Positions 43,307 to 53,200 of a stretch of 64,000 nucleotides of DNA are shown here, piece after piece. Below the pieces are notes generated by a model. That model searched no databases, had not been told where the DNA came from, and saw only the letters and a program-made list of their open reading frames with translations. Numbering within the stretch: the first letter of the stretch is position 1; every line of letters begins with the position of its first letter. The stretch spans positions 49,629 to 113,628 of the forward strand of contig CAMTXU010000032.1 in the NCBI GenBank assembly GCA_947085815.1, written 5' to 3'. This DNA comes from Fen-1258 sp947085815. GTDB lineage: Bacteria; Bacteroidota; Ignavibacteria; Ignavibacteriales; Melioribacteraceae. The translations under genes were made by a program, and so were the position numbers.

Positions 43307-44632
43307 ATGAAACTTAAACTCATTTTGTTTTTTGCAATATTCGGATTTGTTCTGTCTAACGCACAGAGCAAGAAAATTGATTTCGTTCAATACAAACTTG
43401 ATAACGGGTTGAACGTAATATTACATCAGGATAATACTACTCCAATCGTTGCGGTTTCTATTCTTTACCACGTTGGAAGTAAAAACGAAGATCCGCAAAG
43501 AACCGGCTTCGCTCATTTCTTCGAGCATCTAATGTTCGAGGGATCACCAAATATTAAACGCGGCGAATATTTTAAGATTGTTGAAGCCGCCGGCGGCGCT
43601 TTGAATGCCAATACCTCATTTGACCGGACTTATTATTTCGAGAATCTTCCTTCTAATCAACTTGAGCTCGGGCTGTATATGGAATCCGAAAGAATGCTGC
43701 ACTTAAAGATTGATAGCGTTGGTGTTGAAACTCAACGTAAAGTTGTTAAAGAAGAACGTAAGCAGAGTCTCGATAACCGACCATACGGAACGTTAATTGA
43801 AAAACTATTTAGCAATGCTTACAAAGTTCATCCATACAGATGGACTCCTATCGGCTCGGCACAATATATTGATCAAGCTAAACTGGATGAATTTATTGCT
43901 TTCTACAAAAAGTATTACGTGCCACAGAACGCCACTTTAACTCTTGCAGGTGACATCGATATTGCCAAATCGAAAGAACTGATCAAAAAATATTTTGGAG
44001 AAATTCCAAAAGGCATTGAAGAAATTGTACGCCCTAAAGAAATTGAACCGGTTAAGACCGAAGAAGTTCGTGAAATAGTTTATGATAACGTTCAGCTTCC
44101 GCTTGTACTTTTTGCATACCATATGCCGGCTCAGGGAACATCAGATTATTATGCTCTAAGCATGTTGGGTACTCTTCTTACTGGTGGTGAAAGCTCAAGA
44201 ATGACAAAAGAAATTAAAGATAAACAGCAAAAAGCAGTACAAATTGTATCCATTCCGTTTCCTTTAGAAGATCCGGGTCTATTCATCGCACTCGGTTTAT
44301 GTAATGTTGGCGTTAAGGTGGAAGATCTGGAATCATCAATTGATGCTGAAGTAGAAAAGGTTAAAGAAGAGCTTATAACAGAAACAGAATTCCAGAAAAT
44401 AAGAAATCAAGTTGAAACAGAGTACGTAACAAAAAATTCTACAGTTCAGGGAATTGGTGAAAGCCTCGCTAATTATTTTGTTTATTTCGGTGACGCTAAC
44501 TTAATCAACACCGAAATTCATCGTTATATGAAAGTAACACGCGAGGATATTAAACGAGTAGCGAATAAATATTTGACTAAAGAAAATAGAGTTGTTCTTT
44601 ATTACTTGCCCAAATCAATGGAGAAGAAATAA
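43307..44632 (+). CDS. Exported M16-family zinc peptidase (active subunit)
   Basis: A 441-residue exported protein (signal peptide about 1-19). The inverted zinc motif HFFEH is at 70-74, and the distal Glu lies in VVKEERKQSLDNRP, as in insulinase/pitrilysin-type (M16) peptidases of the short two-domain form. AAAGGAGCAG precedes the ATG. A second M16 gene without the zinc motif follows at 44839, so the pair probably forms an active/inactive heterodimer. Confidence 0.9.
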   Translation: MKLKLILFFAIFGFVLSNAQSKKIDFVQYKLDNGLNVILHQDNTTPIVAVSILYHVGSKNEDPQRTGFAHFFEHLMFEGSPNIKRGEYFKIVEAAGGALNANTSFDRTYYFENLPSNQLELGLYMESERMLHLKIDSVGVETQRKVVKEERKQSLDNRPYGTLIEKLFSNAYKVHPYRWTPIGSAQYIDQAKLDEFIAFYKKYYVPQNATLTLAGDIDIAKSKELIKKYFGEIPKGIEEIVRPKEIEPVKTEEVREIVYDNVQLPLVLFAYHMPAQGTSDYYALSMLGTLLTGGESSRMTKEIKDKQQKAVQIVSIPFPLEDPGLFIALGLCNVGVKVEDLESSIDAEVEKVKEELITETEFQKIRNQVETEYVTKNSTVQGIGESLANYFVYFGDANLINTEIHRYMKVTREDIKRVANKYLTKENRVVLYYLPKSMEKK

Positions 44633-44635
44633 GTT

Positions 44636-44774
44636 GAGTCTAATCTAAAAAAGTTATTATTGTCATTGAAAGCATTTTTTGCCGAAGCAATATTACGATA
44701 CATTGTTAACTCTAAAAATTGCCTCGCTCCGCTCGCAATAACGAACATAATAGATGGCTTTTTAGAATGGACTC
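44636..44774. repeat. MITE-like element R4 containing a GTCATTG repeat
   Basis: Ends GAGTCTAATCTAAAAAAG and CTTTTTAGAATGGACTC are inverted (about 13 of 16). Inside is a GTCATTG...GAAGCAAT and ATTGCCTCGCTCCGCTCGCAA segment (44662-44744) related to the repeat at 15714-15804. It lies between the two M16 genes. Confidence 0.5.
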
Positions 44775-44838
44775 TAAGATTGTTTTTCTAAAAGATTCAG
44801 ATACAAAGAAATATTTGAAAACATAATGGAGTAATAAA

Positions 44839-46899
44839 ATGAAAAACAAAGTTTTAGTGTTAATGCTGATTTTGTTTGCAGCTTCACTCACACTTGCTCA
44901 GGTAGACAGAAGCAAACTTCCCCCAGCAGGTCCGGCGCCTGAAGTAAAAATTGGCAATGCCGAGTCATTTATTCTTTCAAACGGATTAAAAGTTTACGTT
45001 GTGGAAAATCATAAACTCCCTTCAATTGCGTTCAGCCTGGTTGTTGACAGAGACCCAATAGTTGAGGGAAAAAATGCCGGATATATTAATGCGGCAGGAG
45101 AACTATTGCGAACCGGAACAAAAAACCGGACAAAAGATAAACTTGATGAAGAAATAGATTTTCTTGGAGCCAGTCTCTCAACTTCTTCAACCAGCATTTA
45201 TGCATCTGGTCTTTCGAAGCACGCCGATAAGATTATGGCAATCGTTTCGGACATAATATTAAATCCAGCATTCAAACAAGAAGAGCTTGAAAAGATCAGA
45301 AAACAAACTTTATCCGGTCTGGCTTATCAGAAAGATGAACCTGACGCAATTTCCAACAGAGTTGGTTCTGCAATTATGTTTGGTAAAGAACACCCTTACG
45401 GTGAAATGGATACCGAAGAAACCGTAAAATCAATTACGCTCGAAATGTGTAATAAATATATCGAGACCTACTTCAGACCAAACGTTTCATATCTGGCTGT
45501 AGTAGGAGATATTACCAAAGCAAAGGCAAAATCTTTGATAGAAAAATATCTTAGTAAGTGGGTAAAAAAAGATGTTCCAACTAACAACTATCAAATTCCA
45601 AAAGCTCCTATTGTGAATAAAGTTGCCCTTGTTGACCGGGCTGCATCTGTTCAATCGGTCGTTACAGTTTGCTATCCGGTTGAATTGCCTATAGGAAGTG
45701 ATGATGCCATGAAGGCAAAAGTTGCCAACTTAATTCTCGGCGGCAGCGCTACCGGTAGATTGTTCATGAATTTGCGTGAATCGAAAGCGTACACCTACGG
45801 AGCTTACTCAAGTATAAATCCCGATAAATTAATAGGAAAATTCTCCGCATCGGCAAAAGTTAGAAACAGCGTTACCGACAGCGCCATAACCGAAATCATG
45901 AATGAGATGAAAAAAATCAGAAATGAAAAAGTGAGTGAGACAGAACTTCAAAACGCAAAAAATTTATTAGCCGGCGGATTTATAAGAAGTCTGGAACAGC
46001 CTGCGACCGTTGCCAACTTTGCCATTAACATTGCCCGGTATAATCTTCCTAAAGATTATTATAAAAACTATCTTAAAAATTTGAATGCTGTTACTGTTGA
46101 AGATGTTCAAGCTGTTGCGAAAAAATATATCAAACCAAATAACGCCTACATAAATGTTGTTGGAAATGGGGAAGAAGTTGCAAAAAATATTTCCAAATTC
46201 AGCGTGAGCGGTAAGGTGGATTACTTTGATATTTATGGCGAAAAATATGATCCTAACGTGAAGAAAGTTCCGGAAGGATTAACAGTCGAGCAGGTGCTGA
46301 ATAAATATGTTGAAGCTATTGGCGGAAAAGAAAATATTCTTAAGGTGAAGGACAAAACCACAAAAATGTCGGGCGCTATGCAGGGTATGAATATAACAAT
46401 GACGCAATCTCAGAAAGCTCCTAACAAAATGTATCAATTACTCGATTTTGGCGTTGGGCAGCAAAAAATGGTTTTTGATGGTGAGAAAGGGAAGATTGCT
46501 GGAATGGGACAGGAGCTTGCAATGCCTCCAGAACAAGTTGAACAGATGAAACATGGTTCTCTATATTCAATGTTGGAATACGCCGAAAAAGGGATAAAAA
46601 CGGATCTGGCTGGAATGGAATTTATAAACAATAAAGATACATATCGAGTTACGTTAACCTATCCATCTGGAAAGAAGTCTACAAATTATTATGACGCAAC
46701 TACCGGGCTGCTTATACGAACAGTGGGTGAGCAAGGTACTGGCGTACAAACAATTGATTTTGATGATTACCGCGATGTTCAAGGTGTTAAATATCCTTAT
46801 AAAATGAGTGTAGGAACTCCCGCCGGACCACTTGATTTAACAACAACTTCGGTTGAAATAAACACCGGATTAGCAGATTCTCTCTTCGAAGTAAAATAA
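44839..46899 (+). CDS. M16-family non-catalytic subunit with C-terminal lipoprotein-carrier-like domain
   Basis: A 686-residue exported protein (signal peptide ending LTLAQ). The N-terminal two-domain M16 fold (about 35-455) has the zinc motif replaced: where HxxEH is expected it reads INAAGELLRTGT, with Asn84, Gly87 and Glu88 in place of His, Glu and His. The glycine-rich NLRESKAYTYGAYS element of the non-catalytic partner is present. An extra domain (about 475-686) resembles LolA/LolB-like outer-membrane lipoprotein carriers (VEQVLNKYVEAIGG, then beta strands). Likely partner of the peptidase at 43307. Confidence 0.85.
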   Translation: MKNKVLVLMLILFAASLTLAQVDRSKLPPAGPAPEVKIGNAESFILSNGLKVYVVENHKLPSIAFSLVVDRDPIVEGKNAGYINAAGELLRTGTKNRTKDKLDEEIDFLGASLSTSSTSIYASGLSKHADKIMAIVSDIILNPAFKQEELEKIRKQTLSGLAYQKDEPDAISNRVGSAIMFGKEHPYGEMDTEETVKSITLEMCNKYIETYFRPNVSYLAVVGDITKAKAKSLIEKYLSKWVKKDVPTNNYQIPKAPIVNKVALVDRAASVQSVVTVCYPVELPIGSDDAMKAKVANLILGGSATGRLFMNLRESKAYTYGAYSSINPDKLIGKFSASAKVRNSVTDSAITEIMNEMKKIRNEKVSETELQNAKNLLAGGFIRSLEQPATVANFAINIARYNLPKDYYKNYLKNLNAVTVEDVQAVAKKYIKPNNAYINVVGNGEEVAKNISKFSVSGKVDYFDIYGEKYDPNVKKVPEGLTVEQVLNKYVEAIGGKENILKVKDKTTKMSGAMQGMNITMTQSQKAPNKMYQLLDFGVGQQKMVFDGEKGKIAGMGQELAMPPEQVEQMKHGSLYSMLEYAEKGIKTDLAGMEFINNKDTYRVTLTYPSGKKSTNYYDATTGLLIRTVGEQGTGVQTIDFDDYRDVQGVKYPYKMSVGTPAGPLDLTTTSVEINTGLADSLFEVK

Positions 46900-46908
46900 T
46901 TTCTTTAA

Positions 46909-46948
46909 GCAGGGATTCAACAAGTTGAACCCCTGCAATATTTTTATT
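46909..46948 (+). terminator. Terminator after the M16 pair
   Basis: A 12-bp stem (GCAGGGATTCAA / TTGAACCCCTGC, 11 of 12 paired), loop CAAG, then AATATTTTTATT. Confidence 0.8.
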
Positions 46949-47103
46949 CACCGATTTATTTCCGCACTTCGCCTATTTACCCTACGCAGACATAGCCCCA
47001 ATCTCTAATTTTATCCCCAGAGTTGAAACATTTTCTTTAAAAAGATTTGTAGGATTTTTTTGTATCGGATGAAACTTTATTAAGTTTGGAAACGACTAAA
47101 ACA

Positions 47104-47130
47104 CTAAATGTTTCCAATGGAACCATTTAG
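47104..47130. promoter_or_regulatory. Candidate TetR operator, 27-bp near-perfect palindrome
   Basis: Half-sites CTAAATGTTTCC and GGAACCATTTAG pair at 11 of 12 around centre AAT, 42 bp before the TetR-family gene at 47173. A second, overlapping inverted pair TTGGAAAC (47086-47093) / GTTTCCAA (47110-47117) suggests a double site. Confidence 0.6.
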
Positions 47131-47172
47131 AGACCAATAGTGTTTTGAATAATTTAATTAACAAGAGAGAAA

Positions 47173-47787
47173 ATGGCTCGAGATGTTGAGATCAAAGAAA
47201 GAATTCTTTTAACCACAAAAGAGATGTTTTACAAGTACGGTTATTCCAAGGTAACGATGGAAGAGATTGCCGCCGATCTTAGGATCAGTAAGAAAACCCT
47301 TTATAAACACTTTTCAAATAAAGAACATATCTTAAAAGAAATAGTCAACGGCGCCAAATGCGAGATAGAAGCATATGTAGATAATTTAATTGACGATCAA
47401 AAAACAGAATTTATAACAAAGCTTCAAAATTTTATGGCATTTGTTGTTTCCCATTTTTCGCGCCTTTCAAATCCGATTGTGCAAGACCTTGTAAAAAATC
47501 AGCCGGAGGTTTGGAAAGAAATTCAGGAGTTTCGTAAAAAAAATGCTCACGATTGCTTTGCCCGTTTGATAAATCAAGGAATCAAAAGCGGAATCTTCAG
47601 AGATGATATTAACAGCGATGTAGTTACGCTTCTTTATTTCTCTGCGGTACACAGCATGCTAAATATTGAAACCCTTTCTCAGCTCCCTATTACTGCGGAT
47701 GAGGCATATAAAATAATTGTAAGAGTTCTATTTGAGGGAATTTTTACAAGCGAAGGAAGAAAAAAGTTTAAAAACAAAATTCAATAA
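47173..47787 (+). CDS. TetR-family transcriptional regulator
   Basis: A 204-residue repressor. The helix-turn-helix is at about 27-52 (VTMEEIAADLRISKKTLYKH followed by FSNKEHIL), and the rest is an all-helical ligand/dimer domain. It stands at the head of a TolC-adaptor-RND operon, whose first structural gene starts 25 bp downstream, so it most likely represses that operon and itself through the palindrome at 47104-47130. Confidence 0.92.
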   Translation: MARDVEIKERILLTTKEMFYKYGYSKVTMEEIAADLRISKKTLYKHFSNKEHILKEIVNGAKCEIEAYVDNLIDDQKTEFITKLQNFMAFVVSHFSRLSNPIVQDLVKNQPEVWKEIQEFRKKNAHDCFARLINQGIKSGIFRDDINSDVVTLLYFSAVHSMLNIETLSQLPITADEAYKIIVRVLFEGIFTSEGRKKFKNKIQ

Positions 47788-47812
47788 TAGAAAATTACGG
47801 AGAATCCATTAT

Positions 47813-49129
47813 ATGATCAGTTCAAAACTCAAATTAATTCTCTTGCAGTTTATTCTGTTCAGCCTTACAATTATTGCTCAGGAAAAACTTTCGCTCACCG
47901 TTGAACAAGCACTAGAATTGGGATTGCAGAACAGTAAAACGCTTCATTCATCACTTATGAAGGTAAAATCTTCCGAGGCAAAAGTTAGCGAGGTTAATGC
48001 TATGCGGTTGCCGTCGTTAAGATTATCTGCTGGATACAGAAAGCTGAGCAGCGTTGAGGCTTTTTCTATTCAGGGTCCAACAGGCCCAATCACAATTGCT
48101 CCTTCAATTCTAAACAACTACTCTGCCCAGTTTACATTATCACAGCCATTGTTCACTGGATTTAGATTATTGAGTAACTCAAACATTGCGGAATTTACAG
48201 CTAGCGCCACAACTGAAGAGTTTAACAAAGATAAAACCGAATTGGTTTTCAATATTAAGAATGCATATTGGTCTTTGTTCAAAGCATCTCAACTGAGAAA
48301 GGTGATGGATGATAATGTAGAGATGATCAAAGCTCATCTTGATGACGCTAAAAATTTGATGAAAGCCGGAATGATGACCCGGAACGACGTACTTAAACTT
48401 GAGGTTCAACTATCGGATATGATGTTCAGACAGATTGATGCGGAAAATGGTGTTAAGTTGTCAATGGTCGCACTGAATAGTGTACTAGGAATCTCTCTCG
48501 ATACACACATTGAAATAATTTCTACAGCTAATTTAACTCAATTTAATTACGATGAACTTAATAAACTGATTAACGATGCTTTTGAAAGAAGGTCGGAGAT
48601 AAAATCCGCCGACTACAGAGTGAAAGCAAGTGAAGCAGGTGTTACAATGGCAAAATCATCATGGTACCCGCAAATAAGTTTGTATGGAAATTTTTATTAC
48701 AGCAGGCCTAATCAAAGAATATTTCCATCTAAGGACGAGTTTAAAGACACATGGGACGCCGGTGTAAATTTGAGTATGAATGTTTGGGACTGGCTCACCA
48801 CGGCTCATCAAACAGAACAGGCAGAAGCTACACTTGCGCAAGCGGTTGACGGAGTTGGTATTATTAAAGACATTATTACACTGGAAGTAACGCAAAATTA
48901 TTTGAACATGAGTCAATCCAAAAGAAAAATTGAGATATCACAACTTAGTGTTAAGCAGGCAGATGAGAATATGAGAATTACATCCGACAAATTTAAAAAC
49001 GGTTTAGCAATGAGCTCGGAAGTAATTGATGCCGAAACAGCACAATCGACTGCTAAAATAAATTATACAAATTCAATTGTTGATTATGAGCTGGCGAAAG
49101 CAAGATTGGATAAATCAATTGGCAAATAA
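47813..49129 (+). CDS. TolC-family outer-membrane efflux protein
   Basis: A 438-residue outer-membrane factor. The chosen ATG has CGGAGAA upstream and begins a signal peptide (LKLILLQFILFSLTIIAQ); the frame is open into the TetR gene. Two long repeats of coiled-coil helices (LTVEQALELGLQNSKTLHS; LINDAFERRSEIKSADYRV) are typical of TolC halves. First structural gene of a tripartite efflux set with the adaptor at 49201 and pump at 50277. Confidence 0.92.
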   Translation: MISSKLKLILLQFILFSLTIIAQEKLSLTVEQALELGLQNSKTLHSSLMKVKSSEAKVSEVNAMRLPSLRLSAGYRKLSSVEAFSIQGPTGPITIAPSILNNYSAQFTLSQPLFTGFRLLSNSNIAEFTASATTEEFNKDKTELVFNIKNAYWSLFKASQLRKVMDDNVEMIKAHLDDAKNLMKAGMMTRNDVLKLEVQLSDMMFRQIDAENGVKLSMVALNSVLGISLDTHIEIISTANLTQFNYDELNKLINDAFERRSEIKSADYRVKASEAGVTMAKSSWYPQISLYGNFYYSRPNQRIFPSKDEFKDTWDAGVNLSMNVWDWLTTAHQTEQAEATLAQAVDGVGIIKDIITLEVTQNYLNMSQSKRKIEISQLSVKQADENMRITSDKFKNGLAMSSEVIDAETAQSTAKINYTNSIVDYELAKARLDKSIGK

Positions 49130-49200
49130 ACGATAATTGCGAAACTCTTTAACGATAGAAAATAATAGAAAATAAAATTAATTATTTGGAGAAATAAATC

Positions 49201-50262
49201 ATGAAGCAATGGAAAGCTATAGTTACGGTGATCGTGATTTTGGCAGTCATTATCGCTGTCCTTTTTATGAACAAAAGAAAAATGGAATCTACAACAGCCG
49301 GCGGAATAGAAGATGTTTATTATGTGACAGTAGAACAAGTTGCAAAGAAAGATCTTTCTGAAACTTTAAACATGGTTGGAAATATCGCAGCTAATAATGA
49401 TGTTAACATCATCTCTGAAACAGCCGGAAAAATTACCGCAGTATTCACAAAAGTCGGCGACTATAAACAAGCCGGTTCCGCTTTGTTTCAAGTTGATGAT
49501 GAATTGAAGAAAGCCGCATTTATGAGCGCTGAGGCTAACTATGAAAAAGCAAAAAAAGATTTTGAAAGGTTTCAAACCCTTTATCAGCAAAAATCAGTTA
49601 CAGATTCACAGCTTGATCAAGCAAAACTTGGTGCTGCAATAGCTGAAGCGCAATACATCGTTGCAAAAAGACAGCTTAACGATTCACAGATTAAAACACC
49701 AATCTCAGGATATGTTACCGCCCGATATGTAGATGTAGGCTCTATGGTTCAAGGCGCTCCTCAGCCTACACTTGTTGCCAATGTTGTAGATATCAGCCGC
49801 TTGAAAATAAAATTAAATCTTTCCGAAAGAGATGCGTTCCTTGTAAAAGTTGGTGATCAAGTATCGGTTACGGTTGATGTTTATCCGGGTGTAATTTATG
49901 CCGGGAGAATTGAATCGATAAGTTCCAAAGGAGATGAAGCACATACTTACCCAGTTGAAATTAGTATCAACAACGCAAGCTCTCATCCACTTAAGGCGGG
50001 AATGTTTGCACGTGTTGAATTTACCTCTTTAAGGGATAGGAATACTATAGTCATCCCGCGCGGATCGTTAGTCGGAAGTATTAAAGCACCGCAAGTGTTC
50101 GTTGTTGAAAACGGAATCGCAAAACTCCGAAACTTAACGGTAGGAGATCAGTCCGGAATTTATGTTCAAGTATTACAAGGATTGATTTTGGGTGAAACGA
50201 TTGTGGTAAACGGACAAAATAACCTGGTAGATAATTTAAAGGTTGAGATTCTTAATAAGTAA
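49201..50262 (+). CDS. RND efflux periplasmic adaptor (membrane fusion protein)
   Basis: A 353-residue adaptor with one N-terminal membrane anchor (about 6-22), a lipoyl-like barrel-sandwich domain split by a short helical hairpin (KAKKDFERFQTLYQQKSVT), the second lipoyl half (DSQIKTPISGYVTARYVDVG), a beta-barrel and a membrane-proximal domain. GGAG precedes the start. It links the TolC protein to the inner-membrane pump. Confidence 0.92.
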   Translation: MKQWKAIVTVIVILAVIIAVLFMNKRKMESTTAGGIEDVYYVTVEQVAKKDLSETLNMVGNIAANNDVNIISETAGKITAVFTKVGDYKQAGSALFQVDDELKKAAFMSAEANYEKAKKDFERFQTLYQQKSVTDSQLDQAKLGAAIAEAQYIVAKRQLNDSQIKTPISGYVTARYVDVGSMVQGAPQPTLVANVVDISRLKIKLNLSERDAFLVKVGDQVSVTVDVYPGVIYAGRIESISSKGDEAHTYPVEISINNASSHPLKAGMFARVEFTSLRDRNTIVIPRGSLVGSIKAPQVFVVENGIAKLRNLTVGDQSGIYVQVLQGLILGETIVVNGQNNLVDNLKVEILNK

Positions 50263-50276
50263 AAGGGATTTTTAAA

Positions 50277-53200
50277 ATGACAATTACAGAATTATCAATA
50301 AAAAGACCATCGCTTGTAATCATTGTGTTCTCTGCATTGATTGTATTGGGTCTATTTGCTTTTCGTCAGTTGAAATATGAATTACTGCCTAAGATTTCTC
50401 CGCCGGTAATAACAATTACTACAATTTATCCAGGCGCGTCTCCTAATGAAGTTCAATCAGGAGTTACAAAACTAATTGAGGATGCTGTTTCCGGTATGGA
50501 TAAAGTTTCGGATGTGCGCTCTTCATCTTCAGAGGGTGTATCATTTGTTATCGTAGAACTTTTACAATCGGCAGACACAGATATTTCTCTGCAGGACGCG
50601 CAAAGGAGAGTCGGGCAGGTTACATCACAATTGCCGTCAAGCGCAAAGGTTCCTACAATTTCTAAATTTGCTCTTGATGAAATACCCGTTTTAAGAATGG
50701 GTGTCTCGGCAAATATGGATTCAAAAATATTTTATCAATTTGTGAAAGATAAAATTCAGCCGCTTATTTCTCGTGTGCCGGGAGTAGGACAAATTGCACT
50801 TGTGGGCGGAGAAGAGCGTGAAATAAAAGTTAATCTCGATCTCCAAAAACTTCGCGCTTATGGATTTTCAATTCCACAAGTATTGCAAGTTATAAAAAGT
50901 GGTAATCTAGATTTTCCGACGGGAAAAATAAAAGATCAAGACGGTCAGTTTATCGTGCGTATAGCCGGAAAATTGAATTCGGTTGAAGATCTAAAAAATT
51001 TAATTATTGGTGAATCGAGACAAGGCGGTGAAATAAAACTTTCCGCGATTGCCGAAGTTGAAGATGGGATTAAGGATTATACAAATATAACACGAATCAA
51101 TTTTCGTAATACGATAGGAATAATCTTACAAAAGCAAACAGATGCCAACGCAGTTGAAGTTTCGAAACTTGTGAGAAATGAAATATCAAGAATAGAATCT
51201 GTATACAAAAAGAATAATTTGAAATTTGAGATTGCTCAGGATGGTTCACTCTTTACAATTGATGCAGCAAATGCTGTAAAGGAAGACTTAGCTCTTGCGG
51301 TTTTACTTGTTTCGATAGTAATGTTAATGTTCTTGCACAGCATTAGAAACTCATTAATCGTTCTTGTGGCAATTCCTTGCTCGCTTATTTCAACATTCAT
51401 AGCAATATGGGCGCTTGATTTTACTTTGAATTTAATGACACTCCTTGGGCTTTCACTTGTCGTAGGTATTCTCGTAGATGATTCGATAGTTGTTTTGGAA
51501 AATATATATCACCATTTAGAAAAAGGTGAGGAGAGCAGAATCGCTGCTTTACGCGGTAGAAATGAAATTGGTTTTGCTGCTCTTGCAATAACATTTGTGG
51601 ATGTTGCCGTTTTTTTGCCGCTCACATTAGTAGGCGGAATGGTTGGAAATATTTTACGAGAATTCTCTGCCGTTGTTGTTGTTGCAACCTTGATGAGCTT
51701 GTTTGTTTCGTTCACAGTTACACCGATGCTTGCTTCAAGATTTGCCAAGCTGGAAAGACTTACCTCCAGAACATTGCTCGGAAAATTTGCCGTATGGTTC
51801 GAAAAGAAATTCAAAGAACTCACGGAAAATTATGTTGTTCTGTTGAAGTGGGCATTGAAGAATAGAATTAAGGTTGCTCTATTAACGATTGCTGCATTCC
51901 TTGCTTCATTCGCATTAATTCCCTTTGGATTTATTGGTGCCGAGTTTATGACTCAAGCAGACCGTGGTGAATTTGCAGTCACTTTAGAATTAGCACCGGG
52001 AACAACAATTGAGCAAACCAACAAATCATCTCAGCAAATTGAAAAGCTTATTGGAAAGATGCCGGAAGTTGAGAGAATGTATGCTAATGTCGGCGCTTCA
52101 ACTGAGGGGTTAGTAGGTTTCTCCTCCAGTAATTCAACAGAAATTACAGTTACGCTTGTTCCTCGAAATCAAAGAGCTAAATCAACTGATCAAGTCGGAA
52201 ACGAGATTAAGCAAATGGTTCAGAGAATTCCAGGTGTGAAAGTGCGTGTAAATCCAATTGGTATTTTCGGTACGGCAAACCAAACACCAATTCAATTGAT
52301 CATTAACGGACCGGATTATAATGATGTTGTTAAAACTGCTCGTGAAATTCAGAACATAGTTAAAACAATTCCCGGCACAGCAGACGTTCGCCTTTCCGCC
52401 GAGGAGGGCAATCCGGAAACTCGTATTGAAATAGACAGAAAAAAAATAACAAACTTTGGTTTGTCAATTGCAGAAGTAGGCCAAACACTGCAAGTGGCGC
52501 TTACCGGTGATGACAACTCAACTCTCCGCATAGGTGATACAGAGTACGATATTAGAATTGTTCTAGATCAGTTTGACCGCTCAAAGACAGACAATCTTGG
52601 CAACATCAGCTTCGTGAACAGAAAGGGACAGCAAATTTATCTGAAACAATTCGCTAATATTTACCGCGCCACCGGTCCAACTAAATTATCGCGACAAGCA
52701 AGAAGTGCCGCTGTAACAATTTTCTCCCAGGTTCAAGGTGGAAGAACAACCGGGGCTATCTCTCAGGACCTCGAAAAACAATTAAGTGAATTTAAATTTC
52801 CTTCCGGTGTAACATATTCATTTGAGGGAGATGTTAAGCATCAACGAGAATCGTTCGAAGATTTGGCGCTGGCTATGTTAGCAGCAATTTTGTTTACATA
52901 CATGGTTATGGTTGCATTGTATGATTCATTTGTTTACCCGTTTGTAATTTTATTCTCCATTCCGCTGGCAATGATAGGTGCGTTATTTGCGCTCGGTCTA
53001 ACTTTGAAAGCACTAAACATATTTACTATTCTAGGTATGATTATGCTAACCGGGCTTGTTGCCAAGAATGCAATTCTTTTGGTTGATAGAACAAATTTTA
53101 TGCGAGCTCAAGGTGAAAGTGTTTATGAAGCATTGATTGATGCAGTAAGAATGAGAATTCGCCCAATCTTTATGACTACATTGACAATGATTTTTGCGAT

